Shown piece after piece: positions 15,418 through 22,747 of a DNA stretch of 25,595 nt. The notes below the pieces were generated by a model, which did no database searches, was not told where the DNA came from, and saw only the letters and a program-made list of their open reading frames with translations. The translations under genes were made by a program, and so were the position numbers. The first letter of the stretch is position 1; the number at the start of each line of letters is the position of its first letter. Where the stretch lies: assembly GCA_937872165.1 (NCBI GenBank), contig CALMOR010000153.1:1756-27350 (forward strand), written 5' to 3'. This DNA is from an uncultured Burkholderiales bacterium. GTDB lineage: Bacteria; Pseudomonadota; Gammaproteobacteria; Burkholderiales; Burkholderiaceae_D.

Positions 15418-15944
15418 GCGCCGCCTCTCGAGGCGAGGCGGACGAGCGCGTCGCCGGTCACGCGCGTGATGCGCCAGTCGGGCATCACCGTCGCGCCGAG
15501 CGCTCGATAGAAGTCCTGCGCTTCGACGTTCCAGTCCAGCACCGACCATTCGAATCGCCCGCAGCGGCGCTCCACCGCGAGCTTCGCGAGGTGGATCAGC
15601 AGCGCCTTGCCGTAGCCCTTGCCGCGATGATCGGGCTCCACGAAGAGGTCCTCGAGATAGAGGCCGCGCCGCCCGAGGAAGGTCGAGAAGTTGTGGAAGA
15701 AGAGCGCGAAGCCGATCGGCTCGGCCTCGCGCCCGTCGACCAGCGGCCGCAGCAGCACCGCCTCGACCGCGGGCTCCGCTCCGAACAGCGCCCGTTCGAA
15801 GTCATCCGTCGACGAGACGACCTGCTCCTCCAGCCGTTCGTATCGTGCGAGCCCGCGCACGAGGGCCATCAGCGCTTCGAGGTCGGCGCGTTCCACCGGC
15901 CGGACGGTGTGCCCGGATGGAATCGCCGCGCGATCGACCGTCAT
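15414..15944 (-). CDS. GNAT acetyltransferase, diamine acetyltransferase-like
   Basis: A 176-residue GNAT-fold N-acetyltransferase. The acetyl-CoA loop is FVEPDHRGKGYGKALL, with RGKGYG at 107-112. The segment RGLYLEDLFVEPDHRG and the later SVLDWNVEAQDFYRALGA with Y146 closely resemble spermidine/spermine and thialysine acetyltransferases (SSAT type). The acceptor is probably a small primary amine, but it is unproven. It lies 16 nt after the ArnA dehydrogenase gene and overlaps arnD by 4 nt, so it is transcribed with the Ara4N genes. Known arn operons such as that of E. coli have no such gene. Whether it acts on an Ara4N intermediate, a polyamine or something unrelated cannot be told from sequence. 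Confidence 0.88.
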   Translation of the reverse strand: MTVDRAAIPSGHTVRPVERADLEALMALVRGLARYERLEEQVVSSTDDFERALFGAEPAVEAVLLRPLVDGREAEPIGFALFFHNFSTFLGRRGLYLEDLFVEPDHRGKGYGKALLIHLAKLAVERRCGRFEWSVLDWNVEAQDFYRALGATVMPDWRITRVTGDALVRLASRGGA

Positions 15945-15960
15945 CGCATCGCGCCGACGA

Positions 15961-17004
15961 TCAGTCGACCAGGCTGCGCGCGTGCGCGACCTGGCCGCGG
16001 TACGCGTCGAAGATGAGGCGCAGCGCGTCGCTCATCGCGACGGTCGGCGCCCACTGGAGGTCTTCCTTCGTGTTGTCGATCTTCGGAACCCGGTTCTGCA
16101 CGTCCTGATAGCCGGCGCCGTAGTAGGCGCCCGAGGTGGTCTCGATCAGGCGGACCTTCTTCGCGCTGCTCGCGTACTCGGGATACTCGGCCGCGAGCGC
16201 GAGCATCATCGTCGCGAGCTCGCGGACCGAGTAGTTGTTCGACGGGTTGCCGATGTTGTAGATCTTCCCGCTCGCGACGCCGCCCTCGTTGGCGATGATC
16301 TTCATCAGCGCGGAGATGCCGTCGTCGATGTACGTGAAGGCGCGCTTCTGCGCGCCGCCGTCGACGAGACTGATCGGCTCGCCGCGCACGATGTGACCGA
16401 AGAACTGCGTGATGACGCGGCTCGACCCTTCTTTCGCGGTGTGGATCGAATCGAGGCCCGAGCCGATCCAGTTGAAGGGCCGGAACAGCGTGTAGTCGAG
16501 CCCTTCCTGCTGGCCGTAGGCGGCGATGACGCGGTCCATCAACTGCTTCGAGCACGCATAGATCCAGCGCGGCTTGTCGATCGGTCCGTAGACCAGGTCC
16601 GACGCGTACGGATCGAACTCGGCGTCGCGGCTCATGCCGTAGACCTCGGACGTCGACGGGAAGATCACGCGCTTGCCGTACTTGACCGCCTGCCGGACGA
16701 TCGGCAGGTTGGCTTCGAAGTCGAGCTCGAACACCCGCAGCGGTTCGCGCACGTAGGTCGCCGGCGTCGCGATCGCGACCAGCGGCAGCAGCACGTCGCA
16801 CTTCTTCACGTTGTACTCGATCCACTCCTTGTTGATCGTGATGTCGCCTTCGAAGAAGTGGAAGCGATCGTGATCGAGCCACTCGGACACACGCTCCCTC
16901 TGCATGTCCATGCCGTAGACCTCCCAGTCGGTGGTCTCGAGGATGCGCTTGGACAGGTGATGGCCGATGAAGCCGTTGACGCCGAGGATGAGGATCTTTT
17001 TCAT
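15961..17004 (-). CDS. arnA: UDP-glucuronate decarboxylase, separate ArnA C-terminal half
   Basis: A 347-residue short-chain dehydrogenase/reductase equivalent to the C-terminal half of E. coli ArnA. It oxidises and decarboxylates UDP-glucuronate with NAD to UDP-4-keto-pentose. Visible are the Rossmann motif GVNGFIG at 8-14, STSEVYG at 117-123 (E120 matches the ArnA catalytic Glu), Y149-x3-K153 in WIYACSK, FRPFNWIGSGLD at 174-185, and QKRAFTYIDDG with the conserved Arg. ITINKEWIEYNVKKCDVLLP is near-identical to ArnA in recall. In E. coli this is fused to the formyltransferase; here it is a separate protein. The ATG at 17004 overlaps the stop of the 107-aa gene as ATGA. Confidence 0.95.
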   Translation of the reverse strand: MKKILILGVNGFIGHHLSKRILETTDWEVYGMDMQRERVSEWLDHDRFHFFEGDITINKEWIEYNVKKCDVLLPLVAIATPATYVREPLRVFELDFEANLPIVRQAVKYGKRVIFPSTSEVYGMSRDAEFDPYASDLVYGPIDKPRWIYACSKQLMDRVIAAYGQQEGLDYTLFRPFNWIGSGLDSIHTAKEGSSRVITQFFGHIVRGEPISLVDGGAQKRAFTYIDDGISALMKIIANEGGVASGKIYNIGNPSNNYSVRELATMMLALAAEYPEYASSAKKVRLIETTSGAYYGAGYQDVQNRVPKIDNTKEDLQWAPTVAMSDALRLIFDAYRGQVAHARSLVD

Positions 17005-17324
17005 GGGTGTTCGTCCGGAGGGGTTCGATGCGCCGTCGCGATTCCGGCTCGCGCCCGGCCCTTGTGCTCGGGATGTCGCGCGCAGCGACCGAGCGGGATC
17101 ACCGACAGGTACATGAGGGCCGCGGACGACGCGCGCAGCAGGAGGGCGACGACGATGGGGATAACGCCCGAGGCGACCGGTCCGCCGACACGCGACGGCG
17201 TCGCATGATACGTGGCGACCTCCAGCCGATGGCCGCCCGGCTCGGGTCGGGCGCGCACGTCGGGGGGCTGCCACAGCCCGATCGGGCCGAGGATCACCAG
17301 CGTCGTCGTCGACGCGTCGTGCAT
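17001..17324 (-). CDS. 107-residue unknown protein between the two ArnA halves
   Basis: I do not recognise this protein. The frame runs from an ATG at 17324-17322, overlapping the formyltransferase stop as TGATG, to a TGA at 17003-17001, overlapping the dehydrogenase start as ATGA. Overlaps at both ends, plus third codon positions that are overwhelmingly G or C like its neighbours, support real translation. The N-terminus is mildly hydrophobic (TTLVILGPIGLW). One hydrophobic stretch at about 50-78 (VIPIVVALLL, ALMYLSVIPLG) could be a membrane helix, and the last 28 residues are basic and hydrophilic. It may be a small membrane protein of the Ara4N machinery. A chance open frame in a GC-rich spacer remains possible. 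Confidence 0.6.
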   Translation of the reverse strand: MHDASTTTLVILGPIGLWQPPDVRARPEPGGHRLEVATYHATPSRVGGPVASGVIPIVVALLLRASSAALMYLSVIPLGRCARHPEHKGRARAGIATAHRTPPDEHP

Positions 17325-18268
17325 CACGCCGCGCCGCCGAGGCGATGCGGTCCGTCGCCGAGCCTCGCGGCCAGCTGTCGTTCGTCGAGCTGCTCGCCGT
17401 CGAGGGAAGCGGCGACGATCCGCAGGCAGGCCCCGTCGCCGGCGACGGCATGGACCTGCTGCTGGGAGACCCGCAGCTCCGGGCCGCTCGCGTCTTCGAC
17501 GACGCCTTCGACCACGCGCGTCCGCTCGATGGTCAGCGGCCTGCCGTCGACGACGGTGGTCGCGCCCGGGTAGGGCGGCGCCACCGCGCGCACGAGGTCG
17601 TGGATCGACCGCGCGCTCGCGCTCCAGTCGATGCGGCCGTCCTCGGCCTTGCGGCCGCCGAAGTAGGAACCCAGCGCGAGCTCGTTGGGGATCCGGAAGG
17701 GATGGCCGTCGATCAGGTCGGGCAGCGCGCGCCACAAGGTCTGTTCGGCCGCGACGACGACCTTGCCGAAGACTTCGCGGGCCGTGTCGTCGGGCAGGAT
17801 CGGCACCGGCGTCTGCGCGATGATCGCGCCCGCATCGGGCTTCGCCGCCATCTCGTGCAGCGTCGCGCCGGTCTCGGTCTCGCCGTGGATGATGGCCCAG
17901 TTGATCGGCACGCGACCGCGGTACTTCGGCAGCAGCGAGCCGTGCAGGTTGTAGGCGCCCGCGCGCGCCAGCGACAGCAGCGTCGTCGGCAACATGCTGC
18001 GGAAATAGAACGAGAAGACGAAGTCGGGTGCGACGCTCGCGACGGCTTCGTGCAGCGTCGCGGCGTCGAGGTCCTCGACGATCAGCGTCGCGATGCCACG
18101 CTCCGTCGCGGTGTCGAACACGCTGGCGAACCAGATCGTCTCGCGCGGGTCGTCGCGATGCGTGATCACGAGCGGCACGTCGATGCCGCGCGCGAGCAGC
18201 GTCAGCAGGCAGCGGACGCCGACGTCGTGGTACGCGAAGACGACGGCCCTCCGACGAGCCGGCCTCAT
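17324..18268 (-). CDS. arnA: UDP-Ara4N formyltransferase, separate ArnA N-terminal half
   Basis: A 314-residue formyltransferase equivalent to ArnA residues 1-305. It transfers a formyl group from 10-formyl-tetrahydrofolate to UDP-L-Ara4N. The catalytic residues are in place: N107 and H109 in AYNLHGSLLPKYRG and D145 in KPDAGAIIAQ. The N-terminal VVFAYHDVGVRCLLTLL, FVFSFYFRSMLP and NWAIIHGETETGATLHEM match ArnA closely. The C-terminal part (about 205-300) is the oligonucleotide/formyltransferase C domain, with VRAVAPPYPGA. The ATG at 18268 overlaps the arnC stop as ATGA. The fused dehydrogenase domain found in enterobacteria is encoded separately, 320 nt downstream. Confidence 0.94.
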   Translation of the reverse strand: MRPARRRAVVFAYHDVGVRCLLTLLARGIDVPLVITHRDDPRETIWFASVFDTATERGIATLIVEDLDAATLHEAVASVAPDFVFSFYFRSMLPTTLLSLARAGAYNLHGSLLPKYRGRVPINWAIIHGETETGATLHEMAAKPDAGAIIAQTPVPILPDDTAREVFGKVVVAAEQTLWRALPDLIDGHPFRIPNELALGSYFGGRKAEDGRIDWSASARSIHDLVRAVAPPYPGATTVVDGRPLTIERTRVVEGVVEDASGPELRVSQQQVHAVAGDGACLRIVAASLDGEQLDERQLAARLGDGPHRLGGAA

Positions 18269-19353
18269 CGCGGCGGCGGAACGTCGTCGCCGCTGCCCTC
18301 GGCGACGCTCTCGAGCACGCCCTGCACGATCCAGCGCGGACGACCGCGTACTTCCTCGTAGATGCGACCGATGTATTCGCCGAGGAGGCCGATGCCGAGC
18401 AGCGTCACGCCGATCAGGAAGAACGCGATGCCGAAGAGCGTGAAGAGGCCTTCGGCCTCGGGACCGACGAAGATGCGTCGCAACGCGAGCCAGACCACCA
18501 GCACCGCCGATGCCGCGGACAGCAGCGCACCGAACAGCGAGAAGGCCTGCAGCGGCACGACCGAGAAGCCGGTGACGAGATCGAAGTTGAGGCGGATCAG
18601 CGCATACAGCGAGTACTTCGATTCGCCGGCCGCGCGCTCCGCGTGCGTGACCTCGATCTCGACCGGGCTGTTCGCGAACGTGTAGGCCAGAGCGGGGATG
18701 AAGGTGTTGATCTCGCGGCACTGGTTGATGGTCTCGACGATGCGCCGGTCGTAGGCGCGCAGCATGCAGCCCTGGTCGGTCATCGTGATGCGCGTGATGC
18801 GTTCGCGCAGACGGTTCATCGCGCGCGACGCGGTCTTCCGCCACGCCGCGTCCTTGCGTGCCTGGCGGATGGTGCCGACGTAGTCGTGCCCGGCCTTCAT
18901 CGCGTCGACCAGCTTGACGATCTCTTCGGGCGGGTTCTGCAGGTCGGCGTCGAGCGTGACGATGCAGGCGCCGCGCACGCGTTCGAAGCCCGCCATGATC
19001 GCCGCGTGCTGGCCGTAGTTGGCGTTGAACAGCACGACCCGCGTGACGTCGGGTCGCGCCCGGAACTGCTCGGCGAGGATCGCCGCCGACCGGTCGCGGC
19101 TGCCGTCGTTGACGAAGATCACTTCGTAGCGATGGCCGCGCGACGCGGCCATCGCGTCGAGCGACGGGTAGAGCCGCGCGAACAGCTGATGGAGGCCGGC
19201 CTCCTCGTTGTAGACCGGGATCACGACCGACACGTCGACGGTCGCGGCCGCGGGCAGCGCGTGAACGGCGCGGTCGGTCGGCTCGCCGGGTCGTGGGGGG
19301 TTCGGCCATTCGGCCGCGGTCGCCGGAGCGGCGATGTCGACGGTGCTCGTCAC
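18265..19353 (-). CDS. arnC: Undecaprenyl-phosphate Ara4FN transferase
   Basis: A 362-residue family 2 glycosyltransferase that moves Ara4FN from UDP to undecaprenyl phosphate on the cytoplasmic face of the inner membrane. Motifs are SVVIPVYNEEAGL at 42-54, FVNDGSRD at 80-87, TLDADLQNPPEE at 133-144 and MTDQGCMLRAYDR at 191-203. Two C-terminal transmembrane helices follow at about 268-292 and 303-328, then a basic tail. It is about 40 residues longer than E. coli ArnC because of a Pro/Ala-rich N-terminal extension. I chose GTG 19353 because AAGGAG lies 6 nt upstream. The gap to the arnB stop is 71 nt, but only 11 nt to the stop that arnB would use without its TAG. Confidence 0.94.
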   Translation of the reverse strand: MTSTVDIAAPATAAEWPNPPRPGEPTDRAVHALPAAATVDVSVVIPVYNEEAGLHQLFARLYPSLDAMAASRGHRYEVIFVNDGSRDRSAAILAEQFRARPDVTRVVLFNANYGQHAAIMAGFERVRGACIVTLDADLQNPPEEIVKLVDAMKAGHDYVGTIRQARKDAAWRKTASRAMNRLRERITRITMTDQGCMLRAYDRRIVETINQCREINTFIPALAYTFANSPVEIEVTHAERAAGESKYSLYALIRLNFDLVTGFSVVPLQAFSLFGALLSAASAVLVVWLALRRIFVGPEAEGLFTLFGIAFFLIGVTLLGIGLLGEYIGRIYEEVRGRPRWIVQGVLESVAEGSGDDVPPPR

Positions 19354-19359
19354 GGTCTT

Positions 19360-19365
19360 CTCCTT
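19360..19365 (-). promoter_or_regulatory. Ribosome binding site deciding the GTG start of arnC
   Basis: AAGGAG on the minus strand precedes the GTG at 19353 by 6 nt. It abuts the TGA (19367-19365) that ends the arnB frame beyond its internal TAG, the arrangement expected if arnB originally ended there. Confidence 0.7.
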
Positions 19366-19424
19366 CAGCCGCGCAGCACCGACTGCAATGCGTTTAATAA
19401 TAGATCGACGTCGGACTCGGTCAT
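19365..19424 (-). pseudogene. In-frame continuation of arnB beyond a TAG codon
   Basis: After the TAG at 19427-19425 the same frame continues for 19 codons (MTESDVDLLLNALQSVLRG) to a TGA. The peptide looks like the normal C-terminal helix of DegT/ArnB aminotransferases, which follows an LPLFP-type motif. It is either the severed end of arnB or is reached by readthrough. The ATG directly after TAG could also allow reinitiation. The codons CTA, TTA, TTA are unusual for this window. Confidence 0.6.
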
Positions 19425-20552
19425 CTACGGGAAGAGCGGCAGCGTCAGCGTGTTGCGGCCCGCGTATTCGGCGTGCGGGAAGTCGCCTTCCTTCCATCCC
19501 AGTCGTCGGTAGAGCGCGAACAGGTGCAGAGCCGGGTAGTGGACGCCGGTGCCGATGCCGCGGTCCGCGAGCGCCGCCATCACGTCGGCGCGCTTCATCG
19601 ATCGCTTCGCGAGGTGCGCCTCCGGCAGGATCACCTGGAACATGTGCCAGTTGCTCCGCGTGAAGTCGGCGACCGGCAACCGGCAGTCGATGTCCGCGAG
19701 GAAGGCCGCGTCGAAGCCGTCGAAGTAGCGGCGTGCCAGCGCGCGCCGCTTCGCGGTGAAAGACGCGAGATGCGGCAGCTGCCCGAGGCCGACGCGCGCC
19801 GCGACGTCGGTGAGGTTGTACTTGCCGCCGACGCGCTCGACGTCCATGCCGTCGTGGCCGGATCGCACGACGCCCTGCAGCCGGTACTGCTCGGCCAGCT
19901 TCGCCTCGGCCTCGTCGTTCATCACGAGGCAGCCGCCTTCGATGGTCGTGATGTTCTTGTTGGCGTGGAAGCTGAACGAGACGAAGTCGCCGGTCGACCC
20001 GATCGGCTTGCCGTCCCAGCTGCTGCCGAAGCTCTGCGCGGCATCCTCGACGATGCGCAGGTCGCGCTCCCGCGCCAGCGCGTAGAGCCGCGTGCGGTCG
20101 ACCGGCAGTCCCGTGAGGTCCACCGGGATGATGGCCCGCGTGTCGCCGCCGACGATCTCCTCGACGCGATCGAGGTCGATGTTGCGGGTCACCGGGTCGA
20201 TGTCGGCGAAGACCGGCCGCGCGCCCACGTCGAGCACGATGTTCGCCGTCGAGACCCAGGTCAGCGGCGTGGTCACGACCTCGTCGGCGGAGCGTTCGCC
20301 GATGCCGGCGATGCGGAGCGCGATCTCCATCGTGCACGTGCCCGAGTTGAAGGCGCGCACCGGTCGTCCGCCGCAGTACGCGGACAGCCGCGCCTCGAAC
20401 GCCTTCACGTTCGGACCCGACGTGATCCATCCCGAGCGCAGCACGTCCGCCACGCCGGCGATGGTCGCCTCGTCGATGGTCGGACGCGTGAACGGCAGGA
20501 AGGGCAGCGGGGTCTCGACCGCTTCGACGAGGGGCTCGGGCTTCGCGTTCAT
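19425..20552 (-). CDS. arnB: UDP-4-keto-pentose aminotransferase, C-terminally truncated by TAG
   Basis: A 375-residue DegT/DnrJ/EryC1-family PLP enzyme that aminates UDP-4-keto-pentose to UDP-L-Ara4N with glutamate as donor. The PLP lysine is K199 in SFSFHANKNITTIEGG. NSGTCTMEIALRIAG at 69-83 and EDAAQSFGSSWDGKPIG at 169-185 are the cofactor and dimer segments, and GVHYPALHLF is near the end. The start at ATG 20552 has AAGGAG 4 nt upstream. The protein stops abruptly at NTLTLPLFP; family members usually have about 15-20 more residues forming a terminal helix, and these are encoded in frame after the TAG. All catalytic residues are retained, so activity may survive. Confidence 0.93.
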   Translation of the reverse strand: MNAKPEPLVEAVETPLPFLPFTRPTIDEATIAGVADVLRSGWITSGPNVKAFEARLSAYCGGRPVRAFNSGTCTMEIALRIAGIGERSADEVVTTPLTWVSTANIVLDVGARPVFADIDPVTRNIDLDRVEEIVGGDTRAIIPVDLTGLPVDRTRLYALARERDLRIVEDAAQSFGSSWDGKPIGSTGDFVSFSFHANKNITTIEGGCLVMNDEAEAKLAEQYRLQGVVRSGHDGMDVERVGGKYNLTDVAARVGLGQLPHLASFTAKRRALARRYFDGFDAAFLADIDCRLPVADFTRSNWHMFQVILPEAHLAKRSMKRADVMAALADRGIGTGVHYPALHLFALYRRLGWKEGDFPHAEYAGRNTLTLPLFP

Positions 20553-20567
20553 CGCGCTCCTTGCGGA

Positions 20568-20954
20568 TCAGGCACTGCGCGTCAGCACGTACACGCCGAC
20601 GATGATGATGCCGATGCCGACCAGCCGCAGCGGGGTCATCGCCTCGCCGAACAGCCACCACGCGGCCGCCGCGTTGAGGACATAGCCGAGCGACAGCAGC
20701 GGATATGCGACCGACACGTCGACGCGCGACAGGCCGAGGATCCACACGACGACGCTGACGACGTAGCACGACAGGCCGCCGATGATCGGCAGCTGCGTCG
20801 CGAGCCGCAGTCCCACCGGCCAGACGTTCGCGATCGAGTACTCGAAGGTTCCGATCGCGGCGGTCACGTTGTTGACGCCGGCCTTCAACAACAGCTGCGC
20901 GCAGGCGTTGAGGAAGACGCCGAAGAGGATGAGGGCGAGGCTTGCCGGATTCAC
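20568..20954 (-). CDS. ArnE/ArnF-like small multidrug resistance-family membrane protein
   Basis: A 128-residue protein with four predicted transmembrane helices (about 4-26, 55-76, 80-101 and 108-125). By recall it resembles ArnE and ArnF, the presumed flippase of undecaprenyl-phosphate-Ara4N: AYPLLSLGYVLNAAAAWWLFGEAMTPLRL aligns with the ArnE AYPMLSL region. Only one such gene is present, while enterobacteria have an ArnE-ArnF pair; it may act as a homodimer. The GTG start at 20954 overlaps the arnT stop as GTGA, and arnB begins 15 nt after its stop. Which of ArnE or ArnF it corresponds to cannot be decided. Confidence 0.88.
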   Translation of the reverse strand: MNPASLALILFGVFLNACAQLLLKAGVNNVTAAIGTFEYSIANVWPVGLRLATQLPIIGGLSCYVVSVVVWILGLSRVDVSVAYPLLSLGYVLNAAAAWWLFGEAMTPLRLVGIGIIIVGVYVLTRSA

Positions 20955-22738
20955 GGACAGGTCCTGGGGAGCGAAGGGTCGGTCAACGTCGCGGCCGTGG
21001 TCGCCGTTGACTTGCCGACCACGATGCGCCGGCCGTCGCACGCGACGACCCGCATCGGCAGGTGGCGGGCCGCGAGTGTATCGAAGCCGTCGCGCGCCAT
21101 CACCGCCAGCGGCGCGCGGTCGGCGTTCCAGCGCACCGTGAAGTCGTCGAGCGACGCGATGCCGCGTTCCGGCTGCTGCGCGAGGCCGAACTCCAGCTCG
21201 TCGCGGAACGCGACCAGCGTCACCGTGCGTCGCAGATAGAAGTCGAGCGTGTGCTCGAACAGCCCGACGCTGTAGATCGTGGTGTCGGGCTCGATCGCCG
21301 GCTTCATCGCGCGGGCGAGGTCGTAGGTCGACATCCCGCGTCCGAGGATCTCGTGCCCGTGCAGCAGGCACGACCAGCCGATCAGCGCGGCGAGGCCGGT
21401 GGTCACGACCGCGGCCGTCGTGCGACCGCGCGCGAGCAGCCCCGTGCCTATCAGCGTGACGACGAGCCACGCCGCCATGCTCGCCGTCGCCGCGACCCGG
21501 AACGCGGCGACGGCCTCGTCGCTGTCGTTGACGTCGAGCGGGACGAAGGCGATGACCGGCGCGGCGATCGTCGCCAGGCCCGCGACGAAGAGCAGATGCC
21601 GCTTCAGCGTCGTCGCGTCGATCGCTGCCAGTCGACGCCCGACGACGATCGCGAGGGCCGGGAACATCGGCAGGATGTACGACGGCAGCTTCGACCCCGA
21701 GAAGCTGAAGAACGCGAAGACCACGATCGACAGCGACAGCAGCAGGCGCTCGGGCGAGAAGCCGCGGCGGGACGGCGCGCGCCACGCGTGCACGATGGCG
21801 CTCGGCGCGAGCGACAGCCACGGCAGCAGTCCCGCGAGCAGCACCGGGACGAAGTACCAAGGCGGTCCTTCGCGTCGATGCTCGGTCGTCAGGAAGCGCT
21901 CGACGTGTTCGTGGACGAAGAAGAAGTGCGCGAACGCCGGGTTCGCGCGCGACACCGCGACGAACCACGGCCCCGCGATCGACAGGAACAGCGCGAGCCC
22001 GAGCACCGGCGCGAGCATCCGCGACAGCCGCCAGTCGCGCGTCGTCGCGAGGTAGAGGACCAGCGCGCCGCTCGACAGGACGACCGCGACCGGTCCCTTC
22101 GACAACGTCGCGAGCGCCATCGCCGCCCACGCGACGAGCATCCAGCGCCGTGCCGTCGGCGCGCGCCGCGCCACCCCCCCGCATCGGGCTTCGGGCGCGT
22201 CGTCGCGGGCTCGCGAGTCGCGCGCCAGCAGCACGCAACAGACGGTCACGGTCATGAAGAACGCGAGGCCCATGTCGAGCGTGTTGAAGTGGCCGAGCAG
22301 CACATAGGCGAGGCTGCTCGCGAGCACGGTCGCCGCGAAGAGCCCGGTCCGTCGGTCGTAGAGCCGCGATGCGGTGAAGCCGACGGCCAGCACCCCGAGG
22401 AAGCCGGTCAGCGCGGTCCACAGACGCGACGTCCATTCGCCGACGCCGAAGATCTCGTAGGCCGTCGCGGTGGTCCAGTACTGCAGCGGCGGCTTCTCGA
22501 AGTAGTCGAGGTCGTTCAACCGCGGCGTCAGCCAGTCGCCGCTCGCGACCATCTCGCGCGGGATCTCGGCGTAGCGGCCTTCGTCGGACTTGATCAGCTT
22601 GCGATGGCCGAGGTCGCCGAACCAGACGAGGGCCAGCAGCATGAAGAGAGCGACCGCGACCGCGCGGCGGGTCTTCGTCGCGGCCCGCGGCCCGCCTGCC
22701 TCGACCGTCGCGAGCGCGGCCTGCGAGCCGTCAGCCAC
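20951..22738 (-). CDS. arnT: Lipid A Ara4N transferase
   Basis: A 595-residue polytopic inner-membrane glycosyltransferase of the ArnT/PMT (GT-C) type that moves Ara4N from undecaprenyl phosphate to lipid A phosphates at the periplasmic face, lowering negative charge and polymyxin binding. The first helix is at about 25-42. The periplasmic loop carries the catalytic-region motifs SDEGRYAEIPREMVASGDWL (51-70) and DYFEKPPLQYW (78-88), as in ArnT. FSFSGSKLPSYILPMFPALA is another family block. About ten further hydrophobic helices follow, then a soluble C-terminal domain. It is longer than E. coli ArnT (550), partly through an Arg/Ala-rich cytoplasmic insertion near residues 175-195. The start is a GTG with poor Shine-Dalgarno, 9 nt after the upstream stop. 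Confidence 0.92.
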   Translation of the reverse strand: MADGSQAALATVEAGGPRAATKTRRAVAVALFMLLALVWFGDLGHRKLIKSDEGRYAEIPREMVASGDWLTPRLNDLDYFEKPPLQYWTTATAYEIFGVGEWTSRLWTALTGFLGVLAVGFTASRLYDRRTGLFAATVLASSLAYVLLGHFNTLDMGLAFFMTVTVCCVLLARDSRARDDAPEARCGGVARRAPTARRWMLVAWAAMALATLSKGPVAVVLSSGALVLYLATTRDWRLSRMLAPVLGLALFLSIAGPWFVAVSRANPAFAHFFFVHEHVERFLTTEHRREGPPWYFVPVLLAGLLPWLSLAPSAIVHAWRAPSRRGFSPERLLLSLSIVVFAFFSFSGSKLPSYILPMFPALAIVVGRRLAAIDATTLKRHLLFVAGLATIAAPVIAFVPLDVNDSDEAVAAFRVAATASMAAWLVVTLIGTGLLARGRTTAAVVTTGLAALIGWSCLLHGHEILGRGMSTYDLARAMKPAIEPDTTIYSVGLFEHTLDFYLRRTVTLVAFRDELEFGLAQQPERGIASLDDFTVRWNADRAPLAVMARDGFDTLAARHLPMRVVACDGRRIVVGKSTATTAATLTDPSLPRTCP

Positions 22739-22747
22739 CGGACGAGG

